Assembly (NCBI RefSeq): GCF_900113705.1
Contig: NZ_FOQI01000010.1
Location: 122,251 to 186,250, forward strand
Length of the DNA stretch: 64,000 nucleotides
From: Collimonas sp. OK307
GTDB lineage: Bacteria > Pseudomonadota > Gammaproteobacteria > Burkholderiales > Burkholderiaceae_D
Direction of reading: 5' to 3'
The position numbers and the translations under genes were made by a program. Below are positions 16,490-27,327 of the stretch, piece by piece; position 1 is the stretch's first letter, and the number at the start of each line of letters is the position of its first letter. Under the pieces are notes generated by a model. That model made no database searches. It was not told the origin of the DNA and saw nothing but the letters and a program-made list of their open reading frames with translations.

Positions 16490-17791
16490 CTACTCAACAA
16501 ACAAAGTGGCGGGCGATTCAAGATAGCCGCGTAGCGACTGCACGAATTCGGCTGCATCCAGTCCGTCGACCACCCGATGGTCAAACGACGACGACAGATT
16601 CATCATCTTGCGTGCCACCACGACATTGTCACGTATCACCGGCCGCTCGATAATCCGGTTAACACCGACAATCGCCACTTCCGGGTGATTGATCACCGGT
16701 GTCGATACCAGGCCGCCCAAGGCGCCCAGGCTGGTAATCGTGATGGTAGAGCCGGAGAGTTCCGCCCGCACCGCCCTGCCCGCCCGCGCAGCCTCGGCCA
16801 GACGGGTGATTTCCGCCGCATTCGACCACAGGTCGCGCGCCTCCGCATGATGCACAACCGGCACCATCAAACCGGCCGCAGTCTGGGTGGCTATGCCGAT
16901 ATGCACCGCGCCATAGCGCGTGACCACACCGGCTTCATCATCGAAACGGGCGTTGCATTGCGGGTACGCGCGCAACGCCAGCACCATGGCGCGCATCAGC
17001 AGCGGCAGCAAGGTCAGGCGGCCGCGCTCGCCGCCCCATCGCGCGTTCAGATGCGCGCGTAACGCCTCGATTTCGGTGACGTCGCATTCTTCAACATAGG
17101 TGAAATGCGGGATGCGGCGCTTGGATTCCTGCATTTTCTGTGCGATCTTGCGACGCAAGCCGATTACCGGTATCGCCTCTTCGCCATGGCGCTCGGCATA
17201 GCGTTCTGCATGGCTACCGCCGCCAATGCTTGCCGCCGGCGCGCTGCTGCCACCGGTGGCATGCGTGACATACACATCGAGATCTTCGTGCGTGATACGG
17301 CCGTCGATACCGCTGGCGGGCACATCTTGCAACGTAATCCCAAGCTGGTGGGCGCGGCGACGCACGGCTGGCGACGCCGTCGGCGCATCGGTTGCTTGTC
17401 GCATGGCCTGTACGGAACCGATGCCTTGAACCGGCACCTTGGCAGCCGGCGCTTCCTTCGGCGATGTGGCGACCGGCGTTGGCATTTGCGTCACCGTTGC
17501 CTGCGATACTGCCGCCGGTGTAGTCAATGCTGCACCGGCATGCTCCGCTTGCTCGACCTCAAGACGTATCAGCTCGCCTCCTACTGCCACCACCTGGCCA
17601 GGTTCACAACCTAGCGCCACCACCTTGCCGACCACCGGTGACGGAATTTCGACGGTAGCCTTGTCAGTCATCACGTCGGCCAGTATCTGGTCCTCGACCA
17701 CGCGCTCGCCGACCTGCACGCGCCAGGCCACCAATTCAACCTCGGCAATCCCCTCGCCGATATCCGGCATTTTGATTACATGGATACTCAT
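16490..17791 (-). CDS. bkdB: branched-chain 2-oxoacid dehydrogenase E2 (dihydrolipoyl transacylase)
   Basis: A 433-residue E2 component. It starts at 17791, overlapping the E1-beta stop by four bases (ATGA). Residues 1-78 form a lipoyl domain with the lipoylated Lys44 in TDKATVEIP. An Ala/Pro/Thr-rich linker follows, then a peripheral-subunit-binding domain (about 128-165, VRRRAHQLGI then GIDGRITHEDLD) and the acyltransferase catalytic domain. That domain ends with DHRVVDG, containing the active-site His and Asp. It transfers branched acyl groups from E1 to CoA (isobutyryl-, isovaleryl-, 2-methylbutyryl-CoA). These acyl-CoAs feed catabolism of Val, Leu and Ile or branched fatty-acid synthesis. 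It is the last gene of the local operon, with no E3 gene behind it. Confidence 0.92.
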   Translation of the reverse strand: MSIHVIKMPDIGEGIAEVELVAWRVQVGERVVEDQILADVMTDKATVEIPSPVVGKVVALGCEPGQVVAVGGELIRLEVEQAEHAGAALTTPAAVSQATVTQMPTPVATSPKEAPAAKVPVQGIGSVQAMRQATDAPTASPAVRRRAHQLGITLQDVPASGIDGRITHEDLDVYVTHATGGSSAPAASIGGGSHAERYAERHGEEAIPVIGLRRKIAQKMQESKRRIPHFTYVEECDVTEIEALRAHLNARWGGERGRLTLLPLLMRAMVLALRAYPQCNARFDDEAGVVTRYGAVHIGIATQTAAGLMVPVVHHAEARDLWSNAAEITRLAEAARAGRAVRAELSGSTITITSLGALGGLVSTPVINHPEVAIVGVNRIIERPVIRDNVVVARKMMNLSSSFDHRVVDGLDAAEFVQSLRGYLESPATLFVE

Positions 17792-18834
17792 CGTGCCTCC
17801 AGCGCGCGTTTGAAGGCCGCCCCGACCCGGTCCGGACCGGGGAAATACGCCCATTCCTGCGCGTGCGGATAAGGCGTATCCCAACCGGTTACGCGTTCGA
17901 TCGGAGCTTCCAGATGGTAGAAACAGTGTTCCTGCACCAATGCCGCCAGTTCCGCGCCGAAGCCGCTGGTGCGGGTAGCTTCGTGCACCACGACACAGCG
18001 ACCGGTCTTCTTGACCGAGGCGACGATGGTTTCAAGGTCGAGCGGCCACAGGCTGCGCAAATCGATAATTTCGGCGTCGATGCCGGTCTCGCGTGCCGCC
18101 GCTGCGGACACGAATACCATGGTGCCGTAGGTCAGCACCGTCAACTCGGCGCCTGGACGATATATCGCCGCAGATTCGAGCGGCACCGTGTAATAACCCT
18201 CCGGCACCTCGCCCAGCGGATGTTTGGACCACGGTACCACCGGCCGGTCGTGGTGACCGTCGAACGGGCCGTTATACAGGCGTTTCGGTTCCAGGAAAAT
18301 CACCGGATCGTCGTTCTCGATCGATGCGATCAGCAAACCCTTGGCATCGTACGGGTTGGATGGCATTACCGTGCGCAGGCCGCAGACGTGGGTGAACAGG
18401 GCTTCCGGGCTCTGACTGTGGGTCTGGCCGCCGTAAATGCCGCCGCCGCAGGGCATGCGGATCGTCATCGATGCGGTGAATTCGCCGGCCGAACGGTAGC
18501 GCAGACGCGCCGCCTCGGAAACGATCTGGTCCGAGGCCGGATAGAAATAGTCAGCGAACTGGATCTCGACCACCGGCCGCAAACCGTAGGCAGCCATGCC
18601 GACTGCTGCACCGACAATGCCGCCTTCAGAGATCGGGGCATCGAATACGCGCGAAGGGCCGTACTTCGCTTGCAAACCTTCAGTACAACGAAACACGCCG
18701 CCAAAAAAGCCCACATCTTCGCCGAATATGACCACATTGCTGTCCCGCTCCAGCATGATGTCCATCGCCGAACGCAGTGCCTGGATCATGGTCATGGGGA
18801 TCGTTTCAGACTTCACATCTTTCTGGGCCGCCAT
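17788..18834 (-). CDS. bkdA2: branched-chain 2-oxoacid dehydrogenase E1 beta subunit
   Basis: A 348-residue transketolase-type beta subunit. The ATG at 18834 is preferred because GGGAA lies about 8 bases upstream; a GTG at 18840 overlapping the E1-alpha stop is an alternative. Family features include ALRSAMDIMLERDSNVVIFG at the start, GEDVGFFGGVF, a MRMPCGGGIYGGQTHSQSPE loop (potassium/TPP site region) and a C-terminal transketolase domain with DLRSLWPLDLETI. It pairs with E1-alpha in a heterotetramer that decarboxylates branched 2-oxoacids using thiamine diphosphate. Overlapping reading frames with both neighbours suggest translational coupling. Confidence 0.93.
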   Translation of the reverse strand: MAAQKDVKSETIPMTMIQALRSAMDIMLERDSNVVIFGEDVGFFGGVFRCTEGLQAKYGPSRVFDAPISEGGIVGAAVGMAAYGLRPVVEIQFADYFYPASDQIVSEAARLRYRSAGEFTASMTIRMPCGGGIYGGQTHSQSPEALFTHVCGLRTVMPSNPYDAKGLLIASIENDDPVIFLEPKRLYNGPFDGHHDRPVVPWSKHPLGEVPEGYYTVPLESAAIYRPGAELTVLTYGTMVFVSAAAARETGIDAEIIDLRSLWPLDLETIVASVKKTGRCVVVHEATRTSGFGAELAALVQEHCFYHLEAPIERVTGWDTPYPHAQEWAYFPGPDRVGAAFKRALEAR

Positions 18835-18836
18835 GA

Positions 18837-20105
<1,269 letters not shown>

Positions 20106-20208
20106 TTAGCAAATTTTTGCGCTGGCGGCTTTTTACTTTTGCAATCCGCTCATAGCCGACACATAGCCGATACAGTGTCTTGAATTGCGCACGCGACTGC
20201 TTGCGCGC

Positions 20209-20694
20209 TCACAGCTTATAACCGATTTGCCGCAACAGATCCTTACGCCATTTGATGTCGTCGTCGCCTTCGATGCCTTTAGTGATGAGGCCATCCACCA
20301 CACCCAGCACAGCGCGTCCCTGCCCGGTTTCAGCAAGAATCACTTCACTTGGATTGGCTGTTGCGCAAAAAATGCGGCATACCTCCGGCACCATTTTGAC
20401 TGTGTTCAACACGTTAATGGGATAGAAGCCGTCGCCAAGGAAAATGAAGAAACAATGGCCTGCAGCAATCGCTTGCGCGTTCTTCGTGGCTAGTTCAACC
20501 ATGGCGGGATCGGTGCCCGACCAGCGCACCAGGCATTTACCGGAGGCTTCGCAAAAAGCCACGCCGAAACGGATGCCTGGCACCGCGGCCGCCAAGGCTT
20601 CGTGGAGATCCTCCACGGTTTTGATGAAGTGGGCCTGGCCAAAGATGAAGTTCGTTGTTTCCGGCTTATCGATGGTTACCGTGATCAGTTGCAT
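20209..20694 (-). CDS. adenosine-specific kinase family protein (COG1839)
   Basis: A 161-residue protein matching the small adenosine-specific kinase family along its whole length: LITVTIDKPETTNFIFGQAHF, GIRFGVAFCEASGKCLVRWSG, GHCFFIFLGDGFYPINVLN, and a C-terminal GQGRAVLGVVDG. Archaeal members were proposed to bind adenosine, but the bacterial activity is not firmly established. It is predicted cytoplasmic, with no signal peptide. The YbaK-like gene upstream on the same strand is 20 bases away, so they are probably cotranscribed. No functional link between the two is known to me. Confidence 0.88.
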   Translation of the reverse strand: MQLITVTIDKPETTNFIFGQAHFIKTVEDLHEALAAAVPGIRFGVAFCEASGKCLVRWSGTDPAMVELATKNAQAIAAGHCFFIFLGDGFYPINVLNTVKMVPEVCRIFCATANPSEVILAETGQGRAVLGVVDGLITKGIEGDDDIKWRKDLLRQIGYKL

Positions 20695-20714
20695 CTTGCA
20701 CCTTGCACGTTGCC

Positions 20715-21185
20715 CTATATTCGATACGAGAATCTGCCTCTTTCAGCCTGGTCCATGAGATCGAGGAATTGTTCCCGACGCATCTGGATCAGCGCTTCGT
20801 GATCGCCTGCCTCGAAGTAGATTTCCGGCTGGTGCAACAGGCTCTCATCGAGATAGGTTCGCAGGCCATAGGCAGTGCATACCGGATGCAGCGCCCCGAT
20901 ATCGCAATCCTTGAACAGTTCTCGCAATTCATCTTCGTCGGCCAACACCAGGCGGCGCCCGGTCTGGTCCCACAGTTCTGACAATTGCAAGTGATAGGTT
21001 GAAGGAAGCACCGCCGCCACATAGCCTTGGGCGTCTTCCAGGACGATCGTCTTGGCCAGGCGATCACCCGGAATATGGGCTACCTCTGCGGTTTCGCTGC
21101 TGGCGTGACTGTGCGGATGTTGCAAGATATTGTAGTGGCTGCCTTTGCTGCGCAGGCAGTTCTCCAGGGTGGTGGAAACTGACAT
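20715..21185 (-). CDS. YbaK/EbsC-type aminoacyl-tRNA deacylase-domain protein
   Basis: A 156-residue protein starting MSVSTTLENCLRSKGSHYN. The fold is that of YbaK/ProX editing proteins, which hydrolyse mischarged tRNAs. Visible marks are HPHSHASSETAEVAHIPGDR, the conserved LAKTIVLEDAQGYVAAVLP strand-turn with the family Lys, and GALHPVCTAYGL near the C-terminus. The C-terminal 20 residues (QFLDLMDQAERGRFS) are extra compared with YbaK. It acts in the cytosol. The tRNA specificity cannot be read from sequence. Confidence 0.85.
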   Translation of the reverse strand: MSVSTTLENCLRSKGSHYNILQHPHSHASSETAEVAHIPGDRLAKTIVLEDAQGYVAAVLPSTYHLQLSELWDQTGRRLVLADEDELRELFKDCDIGALHPVCTAYGLRTYLDESLLHQPEIYFEAGDHEALIQMRREQFLDLMDQAERGRFSYRI

Positions 21186-21293
21186 GACAATCCTCCGCCG
21201 GAATGAGGTGGATCGAAACTATTGGGTGTTGTTTTCAATATAGTGGCAATCCGCCTCCCTGGGAAGGTCAATTCGCCAAGCTTGGCGATGCAT

Positions 21294-21680
21294 TTAGCGA
21301 TGTGTCATCCCGCCGCTACGCGACATGCTGCTTCTGGCAAAGCCTTGATGCTGCATCGAAGCATGGTCAAAGTGATGATGATGGTCGCGGTCGACAAAAA
21401 TTATCTGCGAACCGAAGCCGAACGGCCCCCAGTACCAGGGATCGTAATAGGCGTATGAATAACCATAGTACTCACGCTCGGCATTCTGCATCAATTGCCA
21501 CGTGTCGTCGCTTTGCTTACAGGCAATGCCACTCACAGGCTGTACCTGCCCGTTAATTTCAGCCTGGGTTGTCACCTTCTGGCAAGCCGTTCTGGCGGCG
21601 TAGCCGGATGTATCCTGGCTCCCGGTAGTACAGGCAGAAAGTGCCAGTACCAGTGCTATCAAAGGAATTTTTTCGTACAT
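21294..21680 (-). CDS. small Tyr/His-rich outer-membrane lipoprotein
   Basis: A 128-residue lipoprotein. The start at 21680 is preferred over one at 21722 because GAGGACGAC precedes it and the signal peptide MYEKIPLIALVLALSAC (Cys17) then begins at once. The mature part has two Cys residues (TACQKV and GIACKQ) likely to form a disulfide. A YYGYSYAYYDPWYWGPFGFG stretch follows, then a HHHH cluster and a Ser/Gly-rich tail. The Tyr/Trp-rich segment resembles those of small Slp- or Rick17-type envelope lipoproteins, but there is no firm family. It lies downstream of an anti-sigma gene on the same strand, with a gap of about 230 bases. Confidence 0.7.
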   Translation of the reverse strand: MYEKIPLIALVLALSACTTGSQDTSGYAARTACQKVTTQAEINGQVQPVSGIACKQSDDTWQLMQNAEREYYGYSYAYYDPWYWGPFGFGSQIIFVDRDHHHHFDHASMQHQGFARSSMSRSGGMTHR

Positions 21681-21907
21681 GATGTCGTCCTCAATGTAGG
21701 TCCGACGTAAGGACGCGCGCAAATTGGGCGCAAGGCAACATCGGTTGGCCTCACAGGTGGCTGCCGCCGCTGTGTACTATTTGACGACAGGTTCACTTGT
21801 AATATGTAAACGAATAAGCAGGCGCCACTATTCCAGCATCATGTTTATTTTCGGACAGAGGGAAATTTCGTCGTGCGCAGGGTATGCATGGAAGCGCATG
21901 GAAACGG

Positions 21908-22690
21908 TTAGCGCCACGCCTCCGGATGTCCACCCAACGCGCTACAGACATCAATCGCCATGGTGCGCAATTGCGCCACCGATGTCTGGCCGGACAGTGC
22001 ATACCCCATGCCCTGATTTACCCAGTAGAAGGTACTTCGCTTGCCGTCATGGAGCAACCGGAACGCTGTGGTGTTTTTGGCTGTTGCAGTAACGTACAGG
22101 GTCAGCCGTTCGCCCTTGTCGTTCTGATACATGAACTGCGCCGCCGGCCCCGTTTCGCCGGGCAGCAAACGTCCGCCAACCAGCGTATAGCCGTATTCCT
22201 GGAGCGATGGCGTTTTCAGAGGACGATCGAGGCGTTTGGATAACCAGCTGATCAGATGCTCTTCTTCGGCGGCGGCAACTTCGACCGGATGGCGTTGCTC
22301 AGGTGCATAGACCGCGTAGGCAATGTCCGCCCGCTTGGCGAACGCCGGCTGCTCGTTGGAGAAATACGGCCGCAGCCAGCCGGCCGACAACCCGCACAAC
22401 AAACCCGCAGCCAGCCAGCCGGCGGCGATTCCGGTAGTGCGCCACCACGGCGTCCGCCGTGGCAGGAAAATGCATCGGACGTCATCTTGCGGCGTTGCAA
22501 ACAAGGCTTTTAATGCGGTATTTTGCGCCCGGTAGTCGGCAACCCGCGCGCTATCCTGCGGGTCGCTCGCCAGCCGTTCGATGATTGCCACCCGCTCGGC
22601 GGCGGCAAGCTCGTTGTCGACCAACGCCGACAAGGCCTGCAAATGCGCCTGGTCCGGATCCGGCAACTTGGCGCTGGTATCGTCGTTCAT
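21908..22690 (-). CDS. anti-sigma factor, membrane-spanning
   Basis: A 260-residue protein encoded 77 bases after an ECF sigma gene. The N-terminal 75 residues form the cytoplasmic anti-sigma region (LSALVDNELAAAERVAIIER). It lacks the HxxxCxxC zinc motif of ZAS-type anti-sigmas. A transmembrane helix at about residues 87-107 (TTGIAAGWLAAGLLCGLSAG) is followed by a periplasmic domain of about 150 residues (HPVEVAAAEEEHLISWLSKR, then GYTLVGGRLLPGETGPAAQF). That domain resembles the extracytoplasmic part of other betaproteobacterial anti-sigma proteins, including the one at 30547-31302. It should hold the neighbouring sigma factor at the membrane until an envelope signal arrives. Confidence 0.87.
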   Translation of the reverse strand: MNDDTSAKLPDPDQAHLQALSALVDNELAAAERVAIIERLASDPQDSARVADYRAQNTALKALFATPQDDVRCIFLPRRTPWWRTTGIAAGWLAAGLLCGLSAGWLRPYFSNEQPAFAKRADIAYAVYAPEQRHPVEVAAAEEEHLISWLSKRLDRPLKTPSLQEYGYTLVGGRLLPGETGPAAQFMYQNDKGERLTLYVTATAKNTTAFRLLHDGKRSTFYWVNQGMGYALSGQTSVAQLRTMAIDVCSALGGHPEAWR

Positions 22691-22767
22691 GGCGTGTATC
22701 TCGTTAATCGTCTCGCTACGTGAGTCGTTACCGGTTCATCATTACTTGTTATTACTGCTCGCCGTTA

Positions 22768-23286
22768 CTAATTGTTTTTCACTACCTTGAGCGGCGGCCG
22801 TTTGCTGCCGGGATCTTCCTTTAACAAAGAACGCATGCGTTCCCGGGCCCTTGACAAACGCGACATCACCGTGCCGATCGGAATGCCCAATATGTCTGAC
22901 ACCTGCTGATAGCCGAGCTCTTCCAGGCCGACCAGCAACAGCACCTCGCGCTGATCGACCGGCAGGCTATACAGCGCGCGTTGCACGTCGGCCAGGAACA
23001 GTCCGTCGACTTCATCGGCCGGTGCCGCCATCGTGCGCCAAGGTGCGCTTTCATCATCAACGGCAATTTCGCGGCGCTTGCGCAACTGGTCGATATATAA
23101 ATGCCTGAGAATCGTCAGCAGCCACGCTCGCACGTTGCTTTCCGGCTGCAAGGTATGCCATCGATTCAGGGCACGCTCCGCCGTGTCCTGCACCAGGTCG
23201 TCGGCCCACGCGGCATCGCCTGTCAGTGCGCGGGCATAACGCCGCAGCACCGGCAGCCAGACCACCATGTCGGCTTCGAAACTCAT
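22768..23286 (-). CDS. ECF-type RNA polymerase sigma factor
   Basis: A 172-residue sigma factor with the two ECF domains. Sigma-2 covers about residues 8-75 (YARALTGDAAWADDLVQDTA, VRAWLLTILRHLYID). Sigma-4 covers about 110-160 (LPVDQREVLLLVGLEELGYQ, then IPIGTVMSRLSRARERM). It directs RNA polymerase to a small regulon, probably including itself. Order in transcription is COG4315 protein, sigma, anti-sigma; spacing to the anti-sigma is 77 bases. The target promoters are not evident here. Confidence 0.92.
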   Translation of the reverse strand: MSFEADMVVWLPVLRRYARALTGDAAWADDLVQDTAERALNRWHTLQPESNVRAWLLTILRHLYIDQLRKRREIAVDDESAPWRTMAAPADEVDGLFLADVQRALYSLPVDQREVLLLVGLEELGYQQVSDILGIPIGTVMSRLSRARERMRSLLKEDPGSKRPPLKVVKNN

Positions 23287-23362
23287 AGGGGCGTTCTCTA
23301 GGGCCCAGGCTAATCGTCAATAACTGTTGCCATTCATCACGCCGCGTGCAATTTGGTCGGTA

Positions 23363-23725
23363 TCAAGGTTTCGCCGTATGCCACATGCCACCCTTGCCGT
23401 CGCCGGTGGTATCGCCGGGTTTCTTGTCCATGGCGAAGCGGTAAAGCGGATGCCCCTTGTAGGCCCATTGCCGTTTGCCGTCAGCGCCCGTCACAAAACT
23501 CCAGTCGCCGGCAGCCTTGTCATAGGAATCCGCCTGTGCCGCCGGCCAGTTTGCGGCACAGCCGCCTTCGCAAGCACTCTTGCCGGGAACGGTATCCTTG
23601 TCAAAGGTGTACAGTGTCCGGCCAGCTTCATCCACCAGCATCCCGTTGACGGTCTTTGGTGCTTCGGCCAAGGCGGGCAAGGCGAGAGTGGCGCAGCCAA
23701 GTAGCAGAAATAGGTTTTTTTTCAT
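23363..23725 (-). CDS. COG4315 secreted repeat protein
   Basis: A 120-residue periplasmic protein with a signal peptide (MKKNLFLLLGCATLALPALA) and two copies of the COG4315 Yx(FWY)xxD-type unit: TLYTFDKDTVPGKSACEGGC, and a second with PLYRFAMDKKPGDTTGDGKG. Cys residues in CEGGCAANWP are typical of the family. The ribosome site AAGGAGGAATC is ideal. The family often accompanies ECF sigma/anti-sigma genes, as here (sigma starts 76 bases downstream). A link to redox or cell-surface stress is suspected, but the biochemistry is unknown. Confidence 0.87.
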   Translation of the reverse strand: MKKNLFLLLGCATLALPALAEAPKTVNGMLVDEAGRTLYTFDKDTVPGKSACEGGCAANWPAAQADSYDKAAGDWSFVTGADGKRQWAYKGHPLYRFAMDKKPGDTTGDGKGGMWHTAKP

Positions 23726-23998
23726 GATTCCTCCTTAGAATGATCGGTATAAAAGTGGTGCCTGGCACCAGCCCCGGGGAATGACGGCTGGGATAGCAGT
23801 TAAACGTCCGGCGCAACGCGTTTATTCCAACGTCCTGCAACTATTTGATACATTATTTTCATTCTGCTGACTATTAAGCTGAGGCAACAGCCAGTCCAGC
23901 CACAGGATCTCCGTGAACGGTTTACCCGGGCAATCCTGATCATCCTCCAAAATCCACTACACTGTTGGCACTTAACCTATTCGAAAAAGCAAGCCTGC

Positions 23999-24730
23999 AT
24001 GCACGCCAACCTTGAAACCAGTCACACTGTCGATGCCGCTATCGACAACGGCATCGACAATCCTATCCCGGCGCTTCAATGCCATGGGCTGCGCAAGTCT
24101 TACGGTCATGGCAGGGTGGTGCTGGCGCATCTCGACTTCACGCTGGCTGCCGGCGAATACGTCGCCATCATGGGCGACTCCGGCGTCGGCAAATCAACCC
24201 TGCTCAACCTGATTGCCGGGCTCGACAGTGCTAACAGCGGTTCGATACTGATTGACGGCGTCAACATGTCCAGCCTTGACGACGATGCCGCCACTCTCTT
24301 GCGCCGTCAAAAACTCGGCTTCATTTTCCAGGCGTTCCACGTATTGCCGCACCTTACCTTGCAGCAGAATGTCGCCCTACCCTTGCTGCTCAACGGCGCG
24401 CCGTCGGAGCGTGCATCAGAATTACTGGCCGCAGTCGGGCTGGCCGGCCGCGGCAACGACTTTCCGCGTCAGCTGTCGGGCGGTGAAATGCAACGGGTGG
24501 CGATTGCACGCGCCCTGGTGCATCGGCCCAAACTGATCCTTGCCGATGAGCCGACCGGTAACCTGGATCCGGATACCGCACATGAAGTGCTGGCGCTGCT
24601 GCGCCAGGAAATCAAGGCCAACGGCGCCTCGGCAATCATGGTCACGCACTCTGCCGCGGCGGCCGCAAGTGCCGACAGGATCCTGATCATGAGCGCCGAC
24701 GGCTTGCAGCCGCTGGTCCAAAAATCCTGA
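23999..24730 (+). CDS. ABC transporter ATP-binding protein (LolD/MacB-type)
   Basis: A 243-residue ATPase with Walker [10 protein letters not shown], signature [15 protein letters not shown] and Walker [13 protein letters not shown], then a switch His in [10 protein letters not shown]. An N-terminal extension of about 28 residues precedes the ATPase fold. The spacing and motifs are those of the LolD/MacB/FtsE group, which powers FtsX-type permeases without transporting substrate through a classical channel. The permease gene starts 14 bases downstream and a CrtC-like gene follows it, making the Att-type three-gene set. It hydrolyses ATP on the cytoplasmic face of the inner membrane. Confidence 0.92.
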   Translation: MHANLETSHTVDAAIDNGIDNPIPALQCHGLRKSYGHGRVVLAHLDFTLAAGEYVAIMGDSGVGKSTLLNLIAGLDSANSGSILIDGVNMSSLDDDAATLLRRQKLGFIFQAFHVLPHLTLQQNVALPLLLNGAPSERASELLAAVGLAGRGNDFPRQLSGGEMQRVAIARALVHRPKLILADEPTGNLDPDTAHEVLALLRQEIKANGASAIMVTHSAAAAASADRILIMSADGLQPLVQKS

Positions 24731-24744
24731 CTTCCGATCATGCG

Positions 24745-27327
24745 ATGACATCTGCCAGCTCCGATACCGGCACTCGCGCTGCCAAAATCGGCAATCCGGT
24801 CCGGACTCTGTCACGCTGGTTATTGCTGGGCGAATGGCGTGCGCATCCGGTACGCGCGCTGGTGGCGATTGTCGCGATTGCCCTCGGCGTTGCGCTCGGC
24901 TATGCGGTCGACCTGATCAATGGCGCCGCTTTCAACGAATTTTCCGCCGCCACCAGAAGCTTGTCCGGCCAGTCAGACCTCCAGCTGCGCGGGGTACAAG
25001 GACTGTTCGACGATGCCTCGTATCCGCAACTCGCGAAAAGAAAGGGCGTGGCAGTTGCCAGCCCGGTACTTGAACTCAACGTTACCGTGCCGGGCCAGGC
25101 CAGCGCGCTGAAAGTGCTTGGCATAGACACCTTCCGCGCAGCCCACATCACACCTGACCTGATCGGCGTACCCGATCAGGAGAAGCCGTTCGACACGCTG
25201 GCCGACGACGCCATCTTCCTGTCGCCGGCTGCCCAGCAATGGCTACAAGTACAACCTGGCCAAATGCTGGCCCTGCGCAATGGCACCGCCATCGTCAAAC
25301 TACGAGTCGCCGGCGGCCTGGTGCGGGCGCGGGCCGGGCAACGGCTTGCCGTCATGGATATCGGCGCGGCGCAATGGCGCTTTGGACGCATCGGCCAGCT
25401 GTCGCGCATCGATCTGAAACTGCAGCCTGGCGTCAATCGAGAGCAATTCAGGCGTACCCTCCAGGCTGAGTTTCCAATGCGCTTGCAAGTCTCGGAAAGC
25501 CAGGACCAGGAAAGCCGCAACGACAATATGTCGCGCGCCTATCGCATCAATCTGAATGTGCTGGCGCTGGTAGCGCTATTTACTGGCGCCTTCCTGGTGT
25601 TCTCGACCCAGGCGCTGTCAGTGATCCGGCGCCGCTCGCAGTTTGCGCTGCTGCGCGTGCTGGGATTACGCCGCAGCCAGTTGTTACGCCAGGTGTTGCT
25701 GGAAGGCGGCCTGCTCGGTTGCGTGGGAGCATTGCTCGGGTTGGCATTGGGATATCTGTTGGCGGGTCTGGCCTTGCATTTTCTTGGCGGCGATCTGGGT
25801 GGCGGTTATTTCCGCGGTGTGCAGGCCAGCGTGCAATTCGATCTGCCGGCGGCAATGATTTTCTTTGGGCTCGGCAGCGGTATCGCCCTGCTCGGCAGTC
25901 TGGCGCCGGCATTGGAAGCGGCCCGGGCGCAACCGGCCGCGGCGCTCAAATCCGGCAGCGAAGAAACTGCTTTGGCGCGGCTGGCGACACCCTGGCCGGC
26001 GTTGACCTGCCTGCTGCTTGGTGCGCTGTTGACGCAAATGCCACCGCTATTCGATTTGCCTGTCTTCGGCTACATGGCAGTCGCACTATTGCTAATCGGC
26101 GGTATCACACTGATGCCACGGGTGGCTTCGCTGGTGTTTTCGGCACTCCAAAGATTCAGCATGGGACGCCGTAACGGCGTCATTACAACATTGGTGCTGG
26201 CGCGCCTCGCCAACGCTCCGGGACAAGCCTCGATTGCGCTCGGCGGCGTGCTGTCCAGCTTTAGCCTGATCGTGGCGATGGCGATCATGGTGACCAGTTT
26301 CCGTATATCGGTTGACGACTGGATGCAGCAAATATTATCGGCAGATCTGTATGTGCGCTCTGCCAGCAATGGCGAGACCGGCGCCATGCGCCCTGCCGAG
26401 CAGCACTTGCTGGCGAAAGCACCAGGCGTGGCGCGCGCCGATTTCCTGCGCACTTCGACACTCACGCTAGACCCGGCGCGGCCGCCGGTGGTATTGATCG
26501 CACGCGCTATCGACGCTGTCGATCCGGCGCGTACCTTGCCGATAATCGGCCCGCATTTACCGGCCAGCGCGATTGCCACGGATAGCTTGCCGATCTGGGT
26601 CTCGGAAGCGATGGTCGACCTGTACGGCTACCGTCTCGGCCAGCAAGTCACGCTGCCCCTGGCCGCACATTCTTATCAATTCACGGTGGCCGGCATCTGG
26701 CGCGATTATGCGCGCCAATCGGGAGCGATCCAGTTGCGGCTGGCGGATTATCAGCGTTTGAGCGGCGACACCGAGGTCACCGATGCCGCACTGAGTCTGC
26801 AACGCGATGCCGATCCGGGTACGGTCATTGCTGCGTTGCGCGCATTGCCATTCGGTGCGACGCTGGAATTTTCCCAGCCGGGAGAAATCCGCGCACTCAC
26901 CTTGACCATTTTCGACAGAAGCTTCGCCGTCACTTATCTGCTGGAAATCGTCGCCATCGTGATTGGCCTGTTTGGCGTGGCCGCCACCTTCTCGGCCCAG
27001 ACGCTGGCGCGCGCACGGGAGTTCGGCATGCTGCGCCATGTCGGCGTAACGCGCCGCCAGATCCTGTCCATGCTGGCGCTGGAAGGCGGTTTGCTTACCG
27101 CGCTAGGCATGCTGGTTGGCTTTCTGCTAGGTTGGACCATCAGCCTGATCCTGGTATTCATCGTCAACCCGCAATCGTTTCACTGGACCATGGAACTGCA
27201 CATGCCTTGGCTGGGACTGGCGCTGGTGGCGTTGCTGCTGCTGTTCTCGGCCGGTGCGACGGCCTTGCTGGCAGGTTCACGGGCGGTCTCCGTCGATGTG
27301 CTGCATTCTGTACGGGAGGACTGGTAA
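24745..27327 (+). CDS. large FtsX-family permease
   Basis: An 860-residue inner-membrane protein with one N-terminal helix (about 38-60), a large periplasmic domain and two FtsX-type four-helix modules. Module 1 is at about 270-395 ([20 protein letters not shown], typical of FtsX coupling helices). Module 2 is at about 730-855 ([19 protein letters not shown]). A middle block with helices lies at about 415-520. Two fused permease copies correspond to the separate AttF and AttG proteins of Att systems or to YbbP. It partners with the upstream ATPase and probably extracts or exports an envelope-associated lipid or protein. Its stop overlaps the next start by one base. Confidence 0.9.
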   Translation: MTSASSDTGTRAAKIGNPVRTLSRWLLLGEWRAHPVRALVAIVAIALGVALGYAVDLINGAAFNEFSAATRSLSGQSDLQLRGVQGLFDDASYPQLAKRKGVAVASPVLELNVTVPGQASALKVLGIDTFRAAHITPDLIGVPDQEKPFDTLADDAIFLSPAAQQWLQVQPGQMLALRNGTAIVKLRVAGGLVRARAGQRLAVMDIGAAQWRFGRIGQLSRIDLKLQPGVNREQFRRTLQAEFPMRLQVSESQDQESRNDNMSRAYRINLNVLALVALFTGAFLVFSTQALSVIRRRSQFALLRVLGLRRSQLLRQVLLEGGLLGCVGALLGLALGYLLAGLALHFLGGDLGGGYFRGVQASVQFDLPAAMIFFGLGSGIALLGSLAPALEAARAQPAAALKSGSEETALARLATPWPALTCLLLGALLTQMPPLFDLPVFGYMAVALLLIGGITLMPRVASLVFSALQRFSMGRRNGVITTLVLARLANAPGQASIALGGVLSSFSLIVAMAIMVTSFRISVDDWMQQILSADLYVRSASNGETGAMRPAEQHLLAKAPGVARADFLRTSTLTLDPARPPVVLIARAIDAVDPARTLPIIGPHLPASAIATDSLPIWVSEAMVDLYGYRLGQQVTLPLAAHSYQFTVAGIWRDYARQSGAIQLRLADYQRLSGDTEVTDAALSLQRDADPGTVIAALRALPFGATLEFSQPGEIRALTLTIFDRSFAVTYLLEIVAIVIGLFGVAATFSAQTLARAREFGMLRHVGVTRRQILSMLALEGGLLTALGMLVGFLLGWTISLILVFIVNPQSFHWTMELHMPWLGLALVALLLLFSAGATALLAGSRAVSVDVLHSVREDW

